Positions 1-8,383 of a stretch of DNA of 64,000 nt are shown here, one piece after another. The stretch comes from Lachnospiraceae bacterium (GTDB lineage Bacteria; Bacillota; Clostridia; Lachnospirales; Lachnospiraceae). Position 1 is the first letter of the stretch. Each line of letters starts with the position of its first letter. Made by a program: the position numbers and the translations under genes. The notes under the pieces are model-generated. The model was not told the origin of the DNA, searched no databases, and saw only the letters and a program-made list of their open reading frames with translations. Location of the stretch: positions 1 to 64,000 of the forward strand of contig JAKSRR010000011.1 in NCBI GenBank assembly GCA_024403455.1. The letters run 5' to 3'.

Positions 1-202
1 GTGCCAAAATGGACGCTGCCTGTCCATGGTTTTGAAGATACTCATGGGAATGCGCTAACACTACCATAATAGCAGCAATACCCTTTATAAAGTTTGTCTC
101 TTCTTTGGTAAAAACTTCCTGTTTTGTATTTTTACGTACCTTAATACCCCAGAACAATAAACCAATCATTCCAAGATAATAAACAATAGCAATGAGTACC
201 AT
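1..202 (-). CDS. Acyltransferase 3 family membrane protein, N-terminal part
   Basis: This is a coding region cut by the window start; only its first 67 codons are visible. The ATG at 202 follows an AAAGGAAA ribosome binding site. The protein opens with a hydrophobic segment (about residues 2-19), a short basic loop, then a second hydrophobic segment containing FIKGIAAIMVVLAHSHEY. That pattern (KGIA-x-MVVLAHS) is the usual start of acyltransferase 3 (OafA/NolL-type) integral membrane enzymes, which O-acylate cell-surface sugars or peptidoglycan. The histidine in LAHS is in the place of the family's conserved one. A second member of the family lies at 41605-42591. The acceptor cannot be told from this fragment. 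Confidence 0.7.
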   Translation of the reverse strand, partial: MVLIAIVYYLGMIGLLFWGIKVRKNTKQEVFTKEETNFIKGIAAIMVVLAHSHEYLQNHGQAASILA

Positions 203-381
203 AACCGATATTTCCTTTTACTGCTGCTCATCTAATCATTCAAATAATAGATAGCATGGCACAGTATTATTTTATCATAGTATCACATCTTCCCCAAATG
301 TCCCTTTACCTCGGAAAGTTTTTCCCTTATCATCTGCAGAACGCTTCCATCTTCTGTCCTATAATGAAACACCTGCATATC

Positions 382-777
382 CTACGAAATCCACCATTCT
401 GGCGTAATATCTCCCAGGGTGATGATTTTTCCTGTAGCGTAGTCTAACATAATTTCAATATCACCATATCTTCCGGGCATAAGCTGCACCATTAGTTCTC
501 GGCAAGCGCCACAGGGTGCTCCATTAGAACCATCGGGCATTACACAAAGCACTTTGTCAATTTCCTGTTCACCATTCGTAATCATATTAAAAATGGCATT
601 TCTTTCAGCACAGATACCAAGAGAAGAACAGGTATCTATACAAACACCCGTATATATTTTACCGGACTTGGAGAGAATCGCTGCCCCTACCTCGCCTGCA
701 GTTACATACTCTGATATTCTTCTTGCATTCAATACGGCTTTTGCTGCTTCGTATAGTTCATCCCATACTTTATCCAT
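382..777 (-). CDS. Cytidine deaminase-like zinc hydrolase
   Basis: A 131-residue protein of the cytidine deaminase fold. The zinc site is complete: C56-A57-E58 supplies one ligand and the proton-shuttling glutamate, and P88-C89-x-x-C92 supplies the other two cysteines. Length fits the homotetrameric class (about 130 residues). A GGAGG site precedes the ATG by nine bases. In classical cytidine deaminase an N-x-E motif binds the ribose; here that place reads C-I-D (residues 46-48), and the C-terminus ends in PEWW. The substrate may therefore not be cytidine; blasticidin-S deaminase-like enzymes are an alternative. It lies downstream of the rpsR terminator, so it is probably a separate unit. Confidence 0.85.
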   Translation of the reverse strand: MDKVWDELYEAAKAVLNARRISEYVTAGEVGAAILSKSGKIYTGVCIDTCSSLGICAERNAIFNMITNGEQEIDKVLCVMPDGSNGAPCGACRELMVQLMPGRYGDIEIMLDYATGKIITLGDITPEWWIS

Positions 778-814
778 TTCTTCTTTCCTCCATCATAAAG
801 CATATTTTCACGCT

Positions 815-852
815 ACAAAAAAACACCCTCCCGTCATAAACAGGAAGGTGCT
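815..852 (-). terminator. Terminator of the rpsF-ssb-rpsR operon
   Basis: Read on the minus strand, AGCACCTTCC pairs with GGAGGGTGTT across a ten-base loop, allowing G-U pairs, and is followed by seven T. It lies 20 bases past the rpsR stop codon. Confidence 0.8.
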
Positions 853-871
853 CTCTACTACGTGAATGGAA

Positions 872-1141
872 TTAATCCTGTACGTAAGGCATAATTGCTA
901 CGTGACGTGCACGCTTGATAGCTTCCGTTAATGCTCTCTGATGCTTTGCACAGCATCCAGTCACACGTCTAGGAAGAATCTTGCCTCTTTCAGAAACGTA
1001 CTTCTTAAGCTTTGCAGAATCCTTGTAGCTGATTTCGCTATCTTTGCCACAGAATACGCAAACTTTCTTTCTTCTACGAAGTCCAGCGCCGCCTCTTCTC
1101 TTAGGTGCGCCTTCTCTTTCAGAATCCTTATTAAATGCCAT
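872..1141 (-). CDS. rpsR: 30S ribosomal protein S18
   Basis: An 89-residue ribosomal protein S18, which binds 16S rRNA as a heterodimer with S6 on the platform of the 30S subunit. The N-terminus is basic with an arginine-rich run (about residues 14-26). It is followed by the KVCVFCGKD segment and the conserved RGKILPRR and KHQRAL-x-x-AIKRAR-x-x-A motifs. The cysteine in CVFC is typical of zinc-linked S18 variants, but only part of such a site is visible (C28, C31 and later C63-C64). A GGAGGTCATGA site precedes the ATG. It is the last gene of rpsF-ssb-rpsR and is followed by a strong terminator. Confidence 0.97.
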   Translation of the reverse strand: MAFNKDSEREGAPKRRGGAGLRRRKKVCVFCGKDSEISYKDSAKLKKYVSERGKILPRRVTGCCAKHQRALTEAIKRARHVAIMPYVQD

Positions 1142-1174
1142 GATTCATGACCTCCTGAATTTCAAAAACAACTG

Positions 1175-1615
1175 TTACTTAAAAGGAACCTCTTCGTCTA
1201 CATTGTCAGGAATATTCAAGAATCCATCTGCCCCATCCATAGGTGCACCGCCGTAACCTCCAGTGCTTCCAGAAGAAGCGCTCTTGCTTTCAGCAAATTC
1301 ATGTTCTTCCACAACAACATCTGTCGTGTAGACTTTCTGTCCATCCTTATTGGTATAACTACCAGTCTGGATGCGTCCCGTAATCGCGATTTTCATTCCC
1401 TTGTGAAGATACTTTTCTGCAAACTCACCCTGTCTGCCAAAGGCGACACAGTTAATAAAATCTGCATTCTGTGCATCTCCAGCCTGTGCGTTTCTGGAGC
1501 CTCTACGATCAACTGCGAGAGAATATCTTGCAACTGCCATAGGTTCAGCACTGTTCTGTGTATATCTTACTTCAGGATCACGAGTCAAACGACCCATTAA
1601 AATCACTTTATTCAT
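1175..1615 (-). CDS. ssb: Single-stranded DNA-binding protein
   Basis: A 146-residue SSB. The OB-fold covers about residues 1-105 and starts with the typical MNKVILMGRLTRDPEVRYT. It also has the INCVAFGRQGEFAEKYLHKG segment that packs the fold and contacts DNA. A Gly/Ser-rich linker follows (about residues 112-130). The acidic tip DEEVPFK binds partner proteins such as replication and repair factors, although one lysine follows the usual terminal Pro-Phe. It coats single-stranded DNA in replication and repair. Its place between rpsF and rpsR is standard in Firmicutes and suggests co-transcription from the promoter near 2034-2059. Confidence 0.97.
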   Translation of the reverse strand: MNKVILMGRLTRDPEVRYTQNSAEPMAVARYSLAVDRRGSRNAQAGDAQNADFINCVAFGRQGEFAEKYLHKGMKIAITGRIQTGSYTNKDGQKVYTTDVVVEEHEFAESKSASSGSTGGYGGAPMDGADGFLNIPDNVDEEVPFK

Positions 1616-1643
1616 ACTTCATTATCCTTTCTGTTATGCTGGA

Positions 1644-1937
1644 TTATGCTTCGTCGCATCTAACGCATAAGTAACGGATAACAGTCTCCTGCATAAGACG
1701 AACCTGAGATTCAACTTCTGCGGGAGTGGTGCTCTCTGCATCGAAGTGGATGAAATAGTAGAAAGCTTCGCTCATCTTCTGAATATCGTAAGCAAGCTTC
1801 TTCTTACCACAGTCTTCAACATCAGTAACGGTACCACCAAATCTGGTGATATATCCCTTACACTTGTCAACTGTAGCAATTCTCTCTTCCTCTTCAAGCT
1901 TTGCGCTAACTACAACGCATAATTCGTACTTGTTCAT
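1644..1937 (-). CDS. rpsF: 30S ribosomal protein S6
   Basis: A 97-residue ribosomal protein S6, which partners S18 in the 30S platform. It starts MNKYELCVVVSAKLEEE, has the family's G-x-V-x-x-VEDCGKKKLAYDIQK stretch with conserved lysines, and the YYFIHFDA beta strand used in the S6 fold. The usual length is 95-135 residues. An AAAGGAGG site lies just before the start. It is the first gene of rpsF-ssb-rpsR; the 5' leader of about 87 bases contains a strong hairpin and may mediate feedback by the S6:S18 complex. Confidence 0.97.
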   Translation of the reverse strand: MNKYELCVVVSAKLEEEERIATVDKCKGYITRFGGTVTDVEDCGKKKLAYDIQKMSEAFYYFIHFDAESTTPAEVESQVRLMQETVIRYLCVRCDEA

Positions 1938-2024
1938 TGCTACATAGCCTCCTTTCGGTCTGATGGCCCTCTATAAAGTAGAGAGCAAGGAGCGGCCTAA
2001 GCCGCTGACAAAAAATTTCACAGG
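1938..2024 (-). promoter_or_regulatory. rpsF leader, candidate S6:S18 autoregulatory RNA
   Basis: On the minus strand the leader contains a perfect hairpin AGCGGC-TTAG-GCCGCT (1991-2006), a weaker CTCT...AGAG stem around 1968-1985, and then an ACCGAAAGGAGG stretch in which a CCG triplet abuts the Shine-Dalgarno site. Known S6:S18 leaders use a CCG triplet in a bulge to bind the protein pair. Assigning this leader to that class is inference from context and the CCG. Confidence 0.4.
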
Positions 2025-2030
2025 AATTAG

Positions 2031-2059
2031 AGTTTAACATATTCCCTATATGATTGCAA
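2031..2059 (-). promoter_or_regulatory. Promoter of rpsF-ssb-rpsR
   Basis: Minus-strand -35 TTGCAA (2054-2059) and -10 TAAACT (2031-2036) are separated by 17 bases. Both match consensus at four of six positions. The spacing and the position just before a structured leader support the call. Confidence 0.5.
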
Positions 2060-2088
2060 ACCTTTTTCCTATTTTTACATAAATATGA

Positions 2089-2838
2089 TTAGCGAACCTG
2101 AATCTTCCCTAAGATTTCTCCTATATTTCCATGAAATACGTAATCTGCAACAGAATCCCTTGCAGTAGCATCTCTGTTTATAAGAACTAGTTTTTTTCCA
2201 TGATAATAATCAATTAACCCAGCCGCTGGATATACCACTAGACTGGTTCCACCAATAATTAACATATCTGCTGCGCTAATGGCTCTTAAAGCGCCCTGCA
2301 TCACGTTATTATCTAGTCCCTCCTCATAGAGCACCACATCTGGTTTCACTGGTCCACCGCACTGACTGCACACTGGAATCCCCTCACTGGAGAACATATA
2401 TTTTTCATCAAAGAATGCGCCGCACTCCTCACAGTAATTCCGAAGAACGCTACCGTGCAATTCATACACTATCTTACTTCCTGCCGCCTGATGCAAACCA
2501 TCAATATTTTGCGTAATCACAGCCTTTAGTTTCCCTGCCTGTTCTAGCTCCGCCAGTTTTTTATGAGCAGCATTGGGCATCGCCTTTTCTACAGTCTCTG
2601 TACCAACCGTTTTCACTAGCAATTTATCTTTATAAAACTCATAAAACTCCTGCTTGTGCCGCACATAAAAAGTATGAGACAGCATTTCCTCTGGGGGATA
2701 CTTATATTTCTCATGATAGAGACCATCCACCGAGCGGAAGTCTTTAATCCCGCTTTCCGTAGAAACACCAGCGCCGCCAAAAAATACTATATTATTGCTT
2801 TCATCAATGAGCTTCTGTAATACTGCAATGTCATCCAT
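2089..2838 (-). CDS. cobB: NAD-dependent protein deacylase (sirtuin)
   Basis: A 249-residue sirtuin that removes acyl groups from lysines using NAD+, giving nicotinamide and O-acyl-ADP-ribose. Visible motifs in order: the NAD-binding GGAGVSTESGIKDFRS (about 21-36), TQNIDGLH (about 109-116), the catalytic histidine in ELHGS, and a four-cysteine zinc site (C-x-x-C near CEECG and CSQCG). GGTSLVVYPAA and LVLIN complete the Rossmann part. Length is normal for bacterial sirtuins. Its start overlaps the recU stop by one base (TAATG), so it is probably translationally coupled to recU and read from the same transcript as the large kinase upstream. Confidence 0.95.
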   Translation of the reverse strand: MDDIAVLQKLIDESNNIVFFGGAGVSTESGIKDFRSVDGLYHEKYKYPPEEMLSHTFYVRHKQEFYEFYKDKLLVKTVGTETVEKAMPNAAHKKLAELEQAGKLKAVITQNIDGLHQAAGSKIVYELHGSVLRNYCEECGAFFDEKYMFSSEGIPVCSQCGGPVKPDVVLYEEGLDNNVMQGALRAISAADMLIIGGTSLVVYPAAGLIDYYHGKKLVLINRDATARDSVADYVFHGNIGEILGKIQVR

Positions 2839-3383
2839 TAGTCATCCTCCCCCTCTTCTTCCTCTAACTGTTTCTGAATCATATCCAGATAAGGCACTAG
2901 AAGGCCCTTGGTACTAGTAAAGAAATATTTATCATCCAGTTCTTCCATTCGAAAGCTCTTTCTTCCTCCCTGCTCTGCTCGTTCCCAAAAAGGAAGTAGG
3001 TCTGCCAGTTTTAAATAGTACAGTTTTTCCCGCTTCGTGTAGTAGATTAAAAAGAATGCTATCCCCTTTTGCGCCACAAATTGCTTCATAAACTCTACTT
3101 GATGGGCATGAATCTTCTGCAAGGAAAAAGTATCCTCCGCGCATTCCTTGGCATCAAAGCAAACCGGTATTCCCTGCACTGCACCAATATAATCCACCGT
3201 ACTTTTCTGATCAAAATAAGCCAGCGTAATCTGATGATTGTCCGGATTCATGGATATAGGAGTAATGGGGGTTGGTATTTTCTGAATCAGTGCCAGTCCC
3301 TTTTCCTTATACTTTTCATTGGTTCGGTTCACCATATCTTCAAAGGCAGAACCTCTAAGACCTCTTGTTCGAAACGTTCCCAT
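2838..3383 (-). CDS. recU: Holliday junction resolvase RecU
   Basis: A 181-residue RecU-type Holliday junction resolvase, a Mg-dependent nuclease that cuts four-way junctions in recombination and helps chromosome segregation. The core motifs are visible: RGSAFEDMVN with the first acidic residue, STVDYIGAV (active-site Asp), CFDAKEC (the D-x-K pair), and HAHQVEFM with the conserved Gln. An acidic tail (EEEEGEDD) ends the protein. An AAGGA site inside the end of the preceding kinase gene serves its ATG. In many Firmicutes recU sits beside ponA; here it lies between a sensor kinase and a sirtuin. Confidence 0.92.
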   Translation of the reverse strand: MGTFRTRGLRGSAFEDMVNRTNEKYKEKGLALIQKIPTPITPISMNPDNHQITLAYFDQKSTVDYIGAVQGIPVCFDAKECAEDTFSLQKIHAHQVEFMKQFVAQKGIAFFLIYYTKREKLYYLKLADLLPFWERAEQGGRKSFRMEELDDKYFFTSTKGLLVPYLDMIQKQLEEEEGEDD

Positions 3384-3384
3384 A

Positions 3385-6300
3385 TTAATCCTTTAAGAAT
3401 GCATCTATTACCAAAAGTGCGCCTGCATAATCATACTTACGCATTGCTTCATCCACCTGATCCATCTTTTTTTCTAATTCCACCGCATATTCTGACTGGG
3501 TTGTTACTTCTGCCAATTCTTCACACAGCGTGCGGGCTCCTGTCATATCAAACTCCTTCAGTGCTTCGCGAATCGCTTCAACCTTACTGCGATAGTCTTC
3601 ATCAGACAATTTCTGTTTATCCCTGGGAGCCGACTTCTTAGGCAAAAGGGCAATTGCCTCCTCTATCACCTTTCGATATTCCTCAATAAAATACTCGTGG
3701 TTGGTTTCAATAGTTTTAACATCTTCTTCCTTGGCTGCTTTTTCCATGCGCAAAGCAAAATCAGAAAAACTTACCGCACCGATGGTTTTGGAGGTACTCT
3801 TCATCGCATGTGTCTCCAGCGCATAGGTTGCCCAATCTTTATTCATTACTGCTTGTGGCAGGTCCATAAGATACTTTTCACTTTGATTGATATAGGAAGC
3901 TAGAATCTCCTGATATACTTCCTCATCACCGCCACTATAGCTCTGTCCTACTTTATGGTCAATTCGTTCTCCCTCTTTCTGCATTGCCGCTACAAATTCT
4001 GCAGAGCCCTGCTTCTTCTCATCCTTTTCCAGTTCCGTTTTAATCTTCTGCTTCGGCAGGAACTTTAACAACATCTGTTCTAGCACCTGGCTCTCTACCG
4101 GTTTCCCGATAAACTCGTTGAAACCATCTTTCAGGTACTCTTCTCTCATACCAGGCAGAGCATTAGCCGTACACACAATGATTGGTGTATCTTTATTAGA
4201 ATTATGCTTGTCCTCACGAATAATCTTCATGCACTCAATACCATCCATCTCCGGCATCATGTGATCTAGAATAATGAGGTCAAAACGTTCCTTATTAGTT
4301 TCCTTTAAGGCCTCCGCTCCAGAAGTCGCAAGAACAGGAATAATCTGCATCCGTTTTAATAGCCCTTTCACAACAGCCAGATTGGTTTCATTATCATCCA
4401 CGCAAAGAATACGTGCTGTAGGTGCAGCAAAGGATGCCTCCTTCTCCTGATCCTTTGCCTCCTGCATGGCGTCCTCCAGATTACCCATCTTATCTTTACT
4501 AATGTTTCGCTGGGGAACCCTAAGGGTAAAGGTAGATCCGCTTCCATAGGTTGACTCAACTTTAATATCGCCACCCATCATATTGACGAGTCCCTTCGTA
4601 ATAGCAAGACCTAATCCGGTACCAGCAACGGCATCCCCCTTCTTTGCCTCTCTGTTAGAGAAACTCTCAAAAATCTTATCTAGATTTTTTTCTTTAATAC
4701 CGACACCGGTATCCTTTACCGAAATACAAACCAACGTATCACAGCTTGCAAGGAAACCATCCTCTCGGTACTCTTCTCGTCTTTCTTCATAGCTTCTCGC
4801 TTCTAAATACGGCGCGTAATCATCTGTCCAAACCTTGATATGAATGCTACCTTGCTTCGTATATTTCACAGCATTGCTCACCAAGTTACCCGCCATCTGT
4901 CTGATACGACCCAGATCGCCTTCTAACAATTTCGGTGCTTCTTCCTGTACTTCTGTAGTTAGGGAAATACCTTTCTGCAAGGCACCCTCTCTGGTCATAT
5001 CCATAATATCGCTAATAAGACTAGGCAAAGAATAGGTACTATTGGTAAAGCTCATCTTGCCATCTTCAATAGAGGAATAATCGATAACACCACGAAGTAA
5101 TCCAAGCAGCACATTACAGTTGGTATCGATATTTTTCGCATAATTTTCAATTCTACGGTTTTCGCTCTCATGCAGAATCAGCGCATTCATACCAAGAATC
5201 GCATTTACGGGTGTTATGATTTCATGACTCATATTGGCCATAAACTCATTTTTCGCCTGCATCCTGTAGGTATCCATTTCCGTCTTCTTCCGCTGTTCAA
5301 CCTGAATCATAAGTACGGACCAAATGGCAGAGAACGCTAACCAGAGAAGCATTAGTATAATGTAAACTACAAACCAAGCATACTCCCACAGATGATGTTC
5401 CTTATTCAGGAGAAACGTTCTACGTCCGAGTACTGTCTCATTGTCATCTGCCAGAACCTGCACAACAATCTTATAGATTCCCCCTTCTAAGTGCGTAATA
5501 TGAATTGCCTCTATCTCTTTACTGGAGACTGCTTCCATATTATCCTGAAGTTTTTCTACATAATAAGCTACGCGGACTCCACCACGATCATAATTGCATA
5601 CCGTAGGAGCAATGGTTATCTCGCCGACAGTCGCCGGAATATTATAAACTCGTCCTTCCGGTTTGATGTTCTCTCCATCCGCATTCACATAGTCGAGACC
5701 AATGGAAAATACCACATTATTCTTCCCTGCAAAATCAGCATCCATAAGAATGACGCCAGCATTACTGCAAAGATATAAATCCCCCGTCTCCGTCAACACA
5801 TTCCAGGAATTACTTGTAAGCCCTTCCGTTAATCCCTCGTTATAACCATAATGGATATATTCTGTTGGTTCATCTGCTGCCAACGACTCTGCATCAGCAA
5901 TATAAAGGCCACTGCTTCCCGTAATATATGCAACCCCTTCCTGCACTATGAGATCATAATTGTTGTAGTAGGGGAAATTCGTTAATGTCCTAGCACAGTT
6001 TTGGTCAAACATACTTTTCACAAAGCAAAGGCTATTACTGGTTACTGCAAAATAGCCATTTGCATAGGGTGTCAAACGAAGCACCACATCACTGGTTAGG
6101 CCGCTGCGAGTTGTAACATTCTCCTGGATTTCTCCATCCTTAATGACATAGATGCCCGCACCGTCACTACCTACTACAATCTCACCATCCGGTCCCTCTG
6201 TAATACAAAGAATCTGGGTGTTTAGCATTCCATCTTCAGCAGTATAGGTTTCTACCACTGCATCATTCTGAATTACATTAAGTCCATTAACCGTACCTAC

Positions 6301-8289
6301 CACAATTCTTCCATCCTGCATTTCATAAATGCAGCGAATTCGATTAGAGGTAAGTTTCTCTTTTTCTTCTGTAAATGTTCGCACCTCACCATTCTCGCTA
6401 TAGCGCAATAATGCGGTATCTCCATAAGTGGCAAACCAAAGGTTCCCTTTGCTATCTTCATAGATTGATCTGATACGAACATCCTTCAAATAAGAGGATA
6501 GTGTCGTTTCTACCGCCGCTCCACTTCGCTCATCCAAAATGTATAATCCGTTGTCAGAGCCCACATACAAATATCCATTTTTTCGAACCACAGCATTTAC
6601 AGTCTGCTTTTCAAAATTCGACGCATGCAAAATATTCACGAAACGATTCTTGGATAATTCCATAACGCCAAAACGAGTAGAGGCAAACCAAAGGTTCCCG
6701 CCTGCATCCTGAAAAACATGGCTAATTGCACCAGAAAACTCATCGTATTTTTTGCTATAGAAATTGCGGCCATTATCGATATAGCCTAAGCCACCAGAGG
6801 CAGCCACCCAAATACGCCCCTGCGCATCCTGGTAAAGTTCATTTACAGAATTAATATTTCCAGTAGAAATCCGTTTTTCCACAGACAAGGAATGATTATT
6901 CAATACCAGTTTCATAACTTCGTTGCCATCTGTACCAGCCCAAAGTCCATCGTCAGCCATGGTAACTGCAGAAAAATTATCCTTAGAACCATCCATGATT
7001 ACATCTACCTGATCATCCTGATAGACGTAAAGGCTACCACTGCTAGACACCGCATATAGGTTATCTCCATCGGTTGCCATGGACACAACCGTGCCGATTT
7101 CTGCATCAACATTTTCTACGGTTCCATCGACATTTATCTTGCAAAGACTACTAGCCGTACCAACATAAACGCTTCCATCATATGAGAGCGCTAGGGACCT
7201 GACAGCATGACTTGATAAACCATCTTCCATCGTAAAGGACGTATAATTGCTTCCGTCGTAGCAAACCACACCACTATCATTGGTACCAATCCACAAATTA
7301 CCTTTCTTATCCGTCAAAAGTGCGGTAATCGCTGCTAGATTATTTTCATGAATATAGGTAAACTTCGTTCCATCATACTTGGTTAATCCCGCATAGGAAC
7401 CAATCCAAATATAACCATCTTCCGTCTGGGCTATGGCATTTGCTTCACTACCAGACAATCCATTCGAGTTGTTGAATATCGTTTCAATGTATGTTCCATC
7501 AAAAGTTTCTCCATTTGCTGCCTGGCTTTGCGAAGATGTCTCGGGAAGGATATCCTCTTTCTCCCATTTTTCCACCTCACTCTGCAATTTCGCCGACTGC
7601 ACTTTTTGAGAAAGCATTTCCGGCGTAGGAAGGCAACCACCTTCAAAATGTAGTAGTACTGGTAAACCAACAGAAAGAACTAGACTTACCACCAAGGTAA
7701 TTTTCAGCTTTGATTTATGATCTTCGTGGCTCCTTACTCTCAGGAAATAATGCAGAAATTTTCGAATCACAACAAACGCTAACACTGCACTAATCTGCTT
7801 ATCTACAACATCTAGGAATAAATTAGAAAGGAGGGTTGCAACAAATATTGGATTTCCTTTATGCACTAGAGATCCGTAAATACCATCTCCCCAAACATTA
7901 CCTGTTCCGCCTTTATACATAACCATCGTAAGAGGAGTATTACAGAAGGTCGCAAACAATCCTACCATGAATCCTGTAATGAGCACCCGGGTGAACGTAT
8001 TAAAGTTCTTTCTCTTGACGCCCAAAGAAAAGCCGAGGGCTACGATCATATTCGTAAGAACATAGGCAAATTCTGCATGAACGCTAAATCCATATGCTAT
8101 ATTATTCAGCGCACCTACAGCCATTGCTAAAAAAGGTCCTAGAAAAAAAGCACTAACACAGGTACCTGCTGTATCTAGCCAAAGCGGAAGATGAAAGAAG
8201 GAAGATAAAAACTTCCCAGCGATATTCATTAGAACGCAAACTGCAAATAGCAGTATTTTTTCGTTTTTATTAAGTTTTATCTCATCCAT
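3385..8289 (-). CDS. Giant hybrid sensor histidine kinase (membrane domain, Reg_prop propellers, HisKA-HATPase-REC-Hpt)
   Basis: About 1634 residues. In order: an N-terminal multi-pass membrane domain (about 10-190) containing LDTAGT and FLGPFLAMAVGALNNI, like the substrate-binding S component of ECF transporters; another membrane segment; a large periplasmic-side region of Reg_prop beta-propeller repeats (about 270-840; recurring DGYIWIGS/GNLWIGT pieces); a Y_Y_Y-like beta domain; a membrane helix near 970; HisKA with phospho-His in SHEIITP (near 1021); HATPase (N box NLVSNAVKYTK, DTGVGI); a receiver with Asp in DHMMPEMDG (near 1342); an Hpt domain with HAMKS (near 1493); and a further helical tail of about 80 residues. 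The H-box normally reads HEIRTP, so Arg is replaced by Ile. The ATG at 8289 has a GAGGG site; a GTG at 8310 is a weaker alternative. The ligand is unknown. Confidence 0.92.
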   Translation of the reverse strand: MDEIKLNKNEKILLFAVCVLMNIAGKFLSSFFHLPLWLDTAGTCVSAFFLGPFLAMAVGALNNIAYGFSVHAEFAYVLTNMIVALGFSLGVKRKNFNTFTRVLITGFMVGLFATFCNTPLTMVMYKGGTGNVWGDGIYGSLVHKGNPIFVATLLSNLFLDVVDKQISAVLAFVVIRKFLHYFLRVRSHEDHKSKLKITLVVSLVLSVGLPVLLHFEGGCLPTPEMLSQKVQSAKLQSEVEKWEKEDILPETSSQSQAANGETFDGTYIETIFNNSNGLSGSEANAIAQTEDGYIWIGSYAGLTKYDGTKFTYIHENNLAAITALLTDKKGNLWIGTNDSGVVCYDGSNYTSFTMEDGLSSHAVRSLALSYDGSVYVGTASSLCKINVDGTVENVDAEIGTVVSMATDGDNLYAVSSSGSLYVYQDDQVDVIMDGSKDNFSAVTMADDGLWAGTDGNEVMKLVLNNHSLSVEKRISTGNINSVNELYQDAQGRIWVAASGGLGYIDNGRNFYSKKYDEFSGAISHVFQDAGGNLWFASTRFGVMELSKNRFVNILHASNFEKQTVNAVVRKNGYLYVGSDNGLYILDERSGAAVETTLSSYLKDVRIRSIYEDSKGNLWFATYGDTALLRYSENGEVRTFTEEKEKLTSNRIRCIYEMQDGRIVVGTVNGLNVIQNDAVVETYTAEDGMLNTQILCITEGPDGEIVVGSDGAGIYVIKDGEIQENVTTRSGLTSDVVLRLTPYANGYFAVTSNSLCFVKSMFDQNCARTLTNFPYYNNYDLIVQEGVAYITGSSGLYIADAESLAADEPTEYIHYGYNEGLTEGLTSNSWNVLTETGDLYLCSNAGVILMDADFAGKNNVVFSIGLDYVNADGENIKPEGRVYNIPATVGEITIAPTVCNYDRGGVRVAYYVEKLQDNMEAVSSKEIEAIHITHLEGGIYKIVVQVLADDNETVLGRRTFLLNKEHHLWEYAWFVVYIILMLLWLAFSAIWSVLMIQVEQRKKTEMDTYRMQAKNEFMANMSHEIITPVNAILGMNALILHESENRRIENYAKNIDTNCNVLLGLLRGVIDYSSIEDGKMSFTNSTYSLPSLISDIMDMTREGALQKGISLTTEVQEEAPKLLEGDLGRIRQMAGNLVSNAVKYTKQGSIHIKVWTDDYAPYLEARSYEERREEYREDGFLASCDTLVCISVKDTGVGIKEKNLDKIFESFSNREAKKGDAVAGTGLGLAITKGLVNMMGGDIKVESTYGSGSTFTLRVPQRNISKDKMGNLEDAMQEAKDQEKEASFAAPTARILCVDDNETNLAVVKGLLKRMQIIPVLATSGAEALKETNKERFDLIILDHMMPEMDGIECMKIIREDKHNSNKDTPIIVCTANALPGMREEYLKDGFNEFIGKPVESQVLEQMLLKFLPKQKIKTELEKDEKKQGSAEFVAAMQKEGERIDHKVGQSYSGGDEEVYQEILASYINQSEKYLMDLPQAVMNKDWATYALETHAMKSTSKTIGAVSFSDFALRMEKAAKEEDVKTIETNHEYFIEEYRKVIEEAIALLPKKSAPRDKQKLSDEDYRSKVEAIREALKEFDMTGARTLCEELAEVTTQSEYAVELEKKMDQVDEAMRKYDYAGALLVIDAFLKD

Positions 8290-8332
8290 ACTCTCTACCC
8301 TCAAATGCACTGCTACCTATTTCGTGCATAAC

Positions 8333-8375
8333 ATAAATAAAGGGAAGAAAATCTTCCCTAGAAATTCTTCCCTTT
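8333..8375 (-). terminator. Terminator after dnaJ
   Basis: Minus-strand AAAGGGAAGAA pairs with TTCTTCCCTTT (11 bp) and is followed by a modest ATTTATG tail. It lies between dnaJ and the sensor kinase. The tail is not a clean T-run, so read-through is possible. Confidence 0.6.
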
Positions 8376-8383
8376 ATTATACA

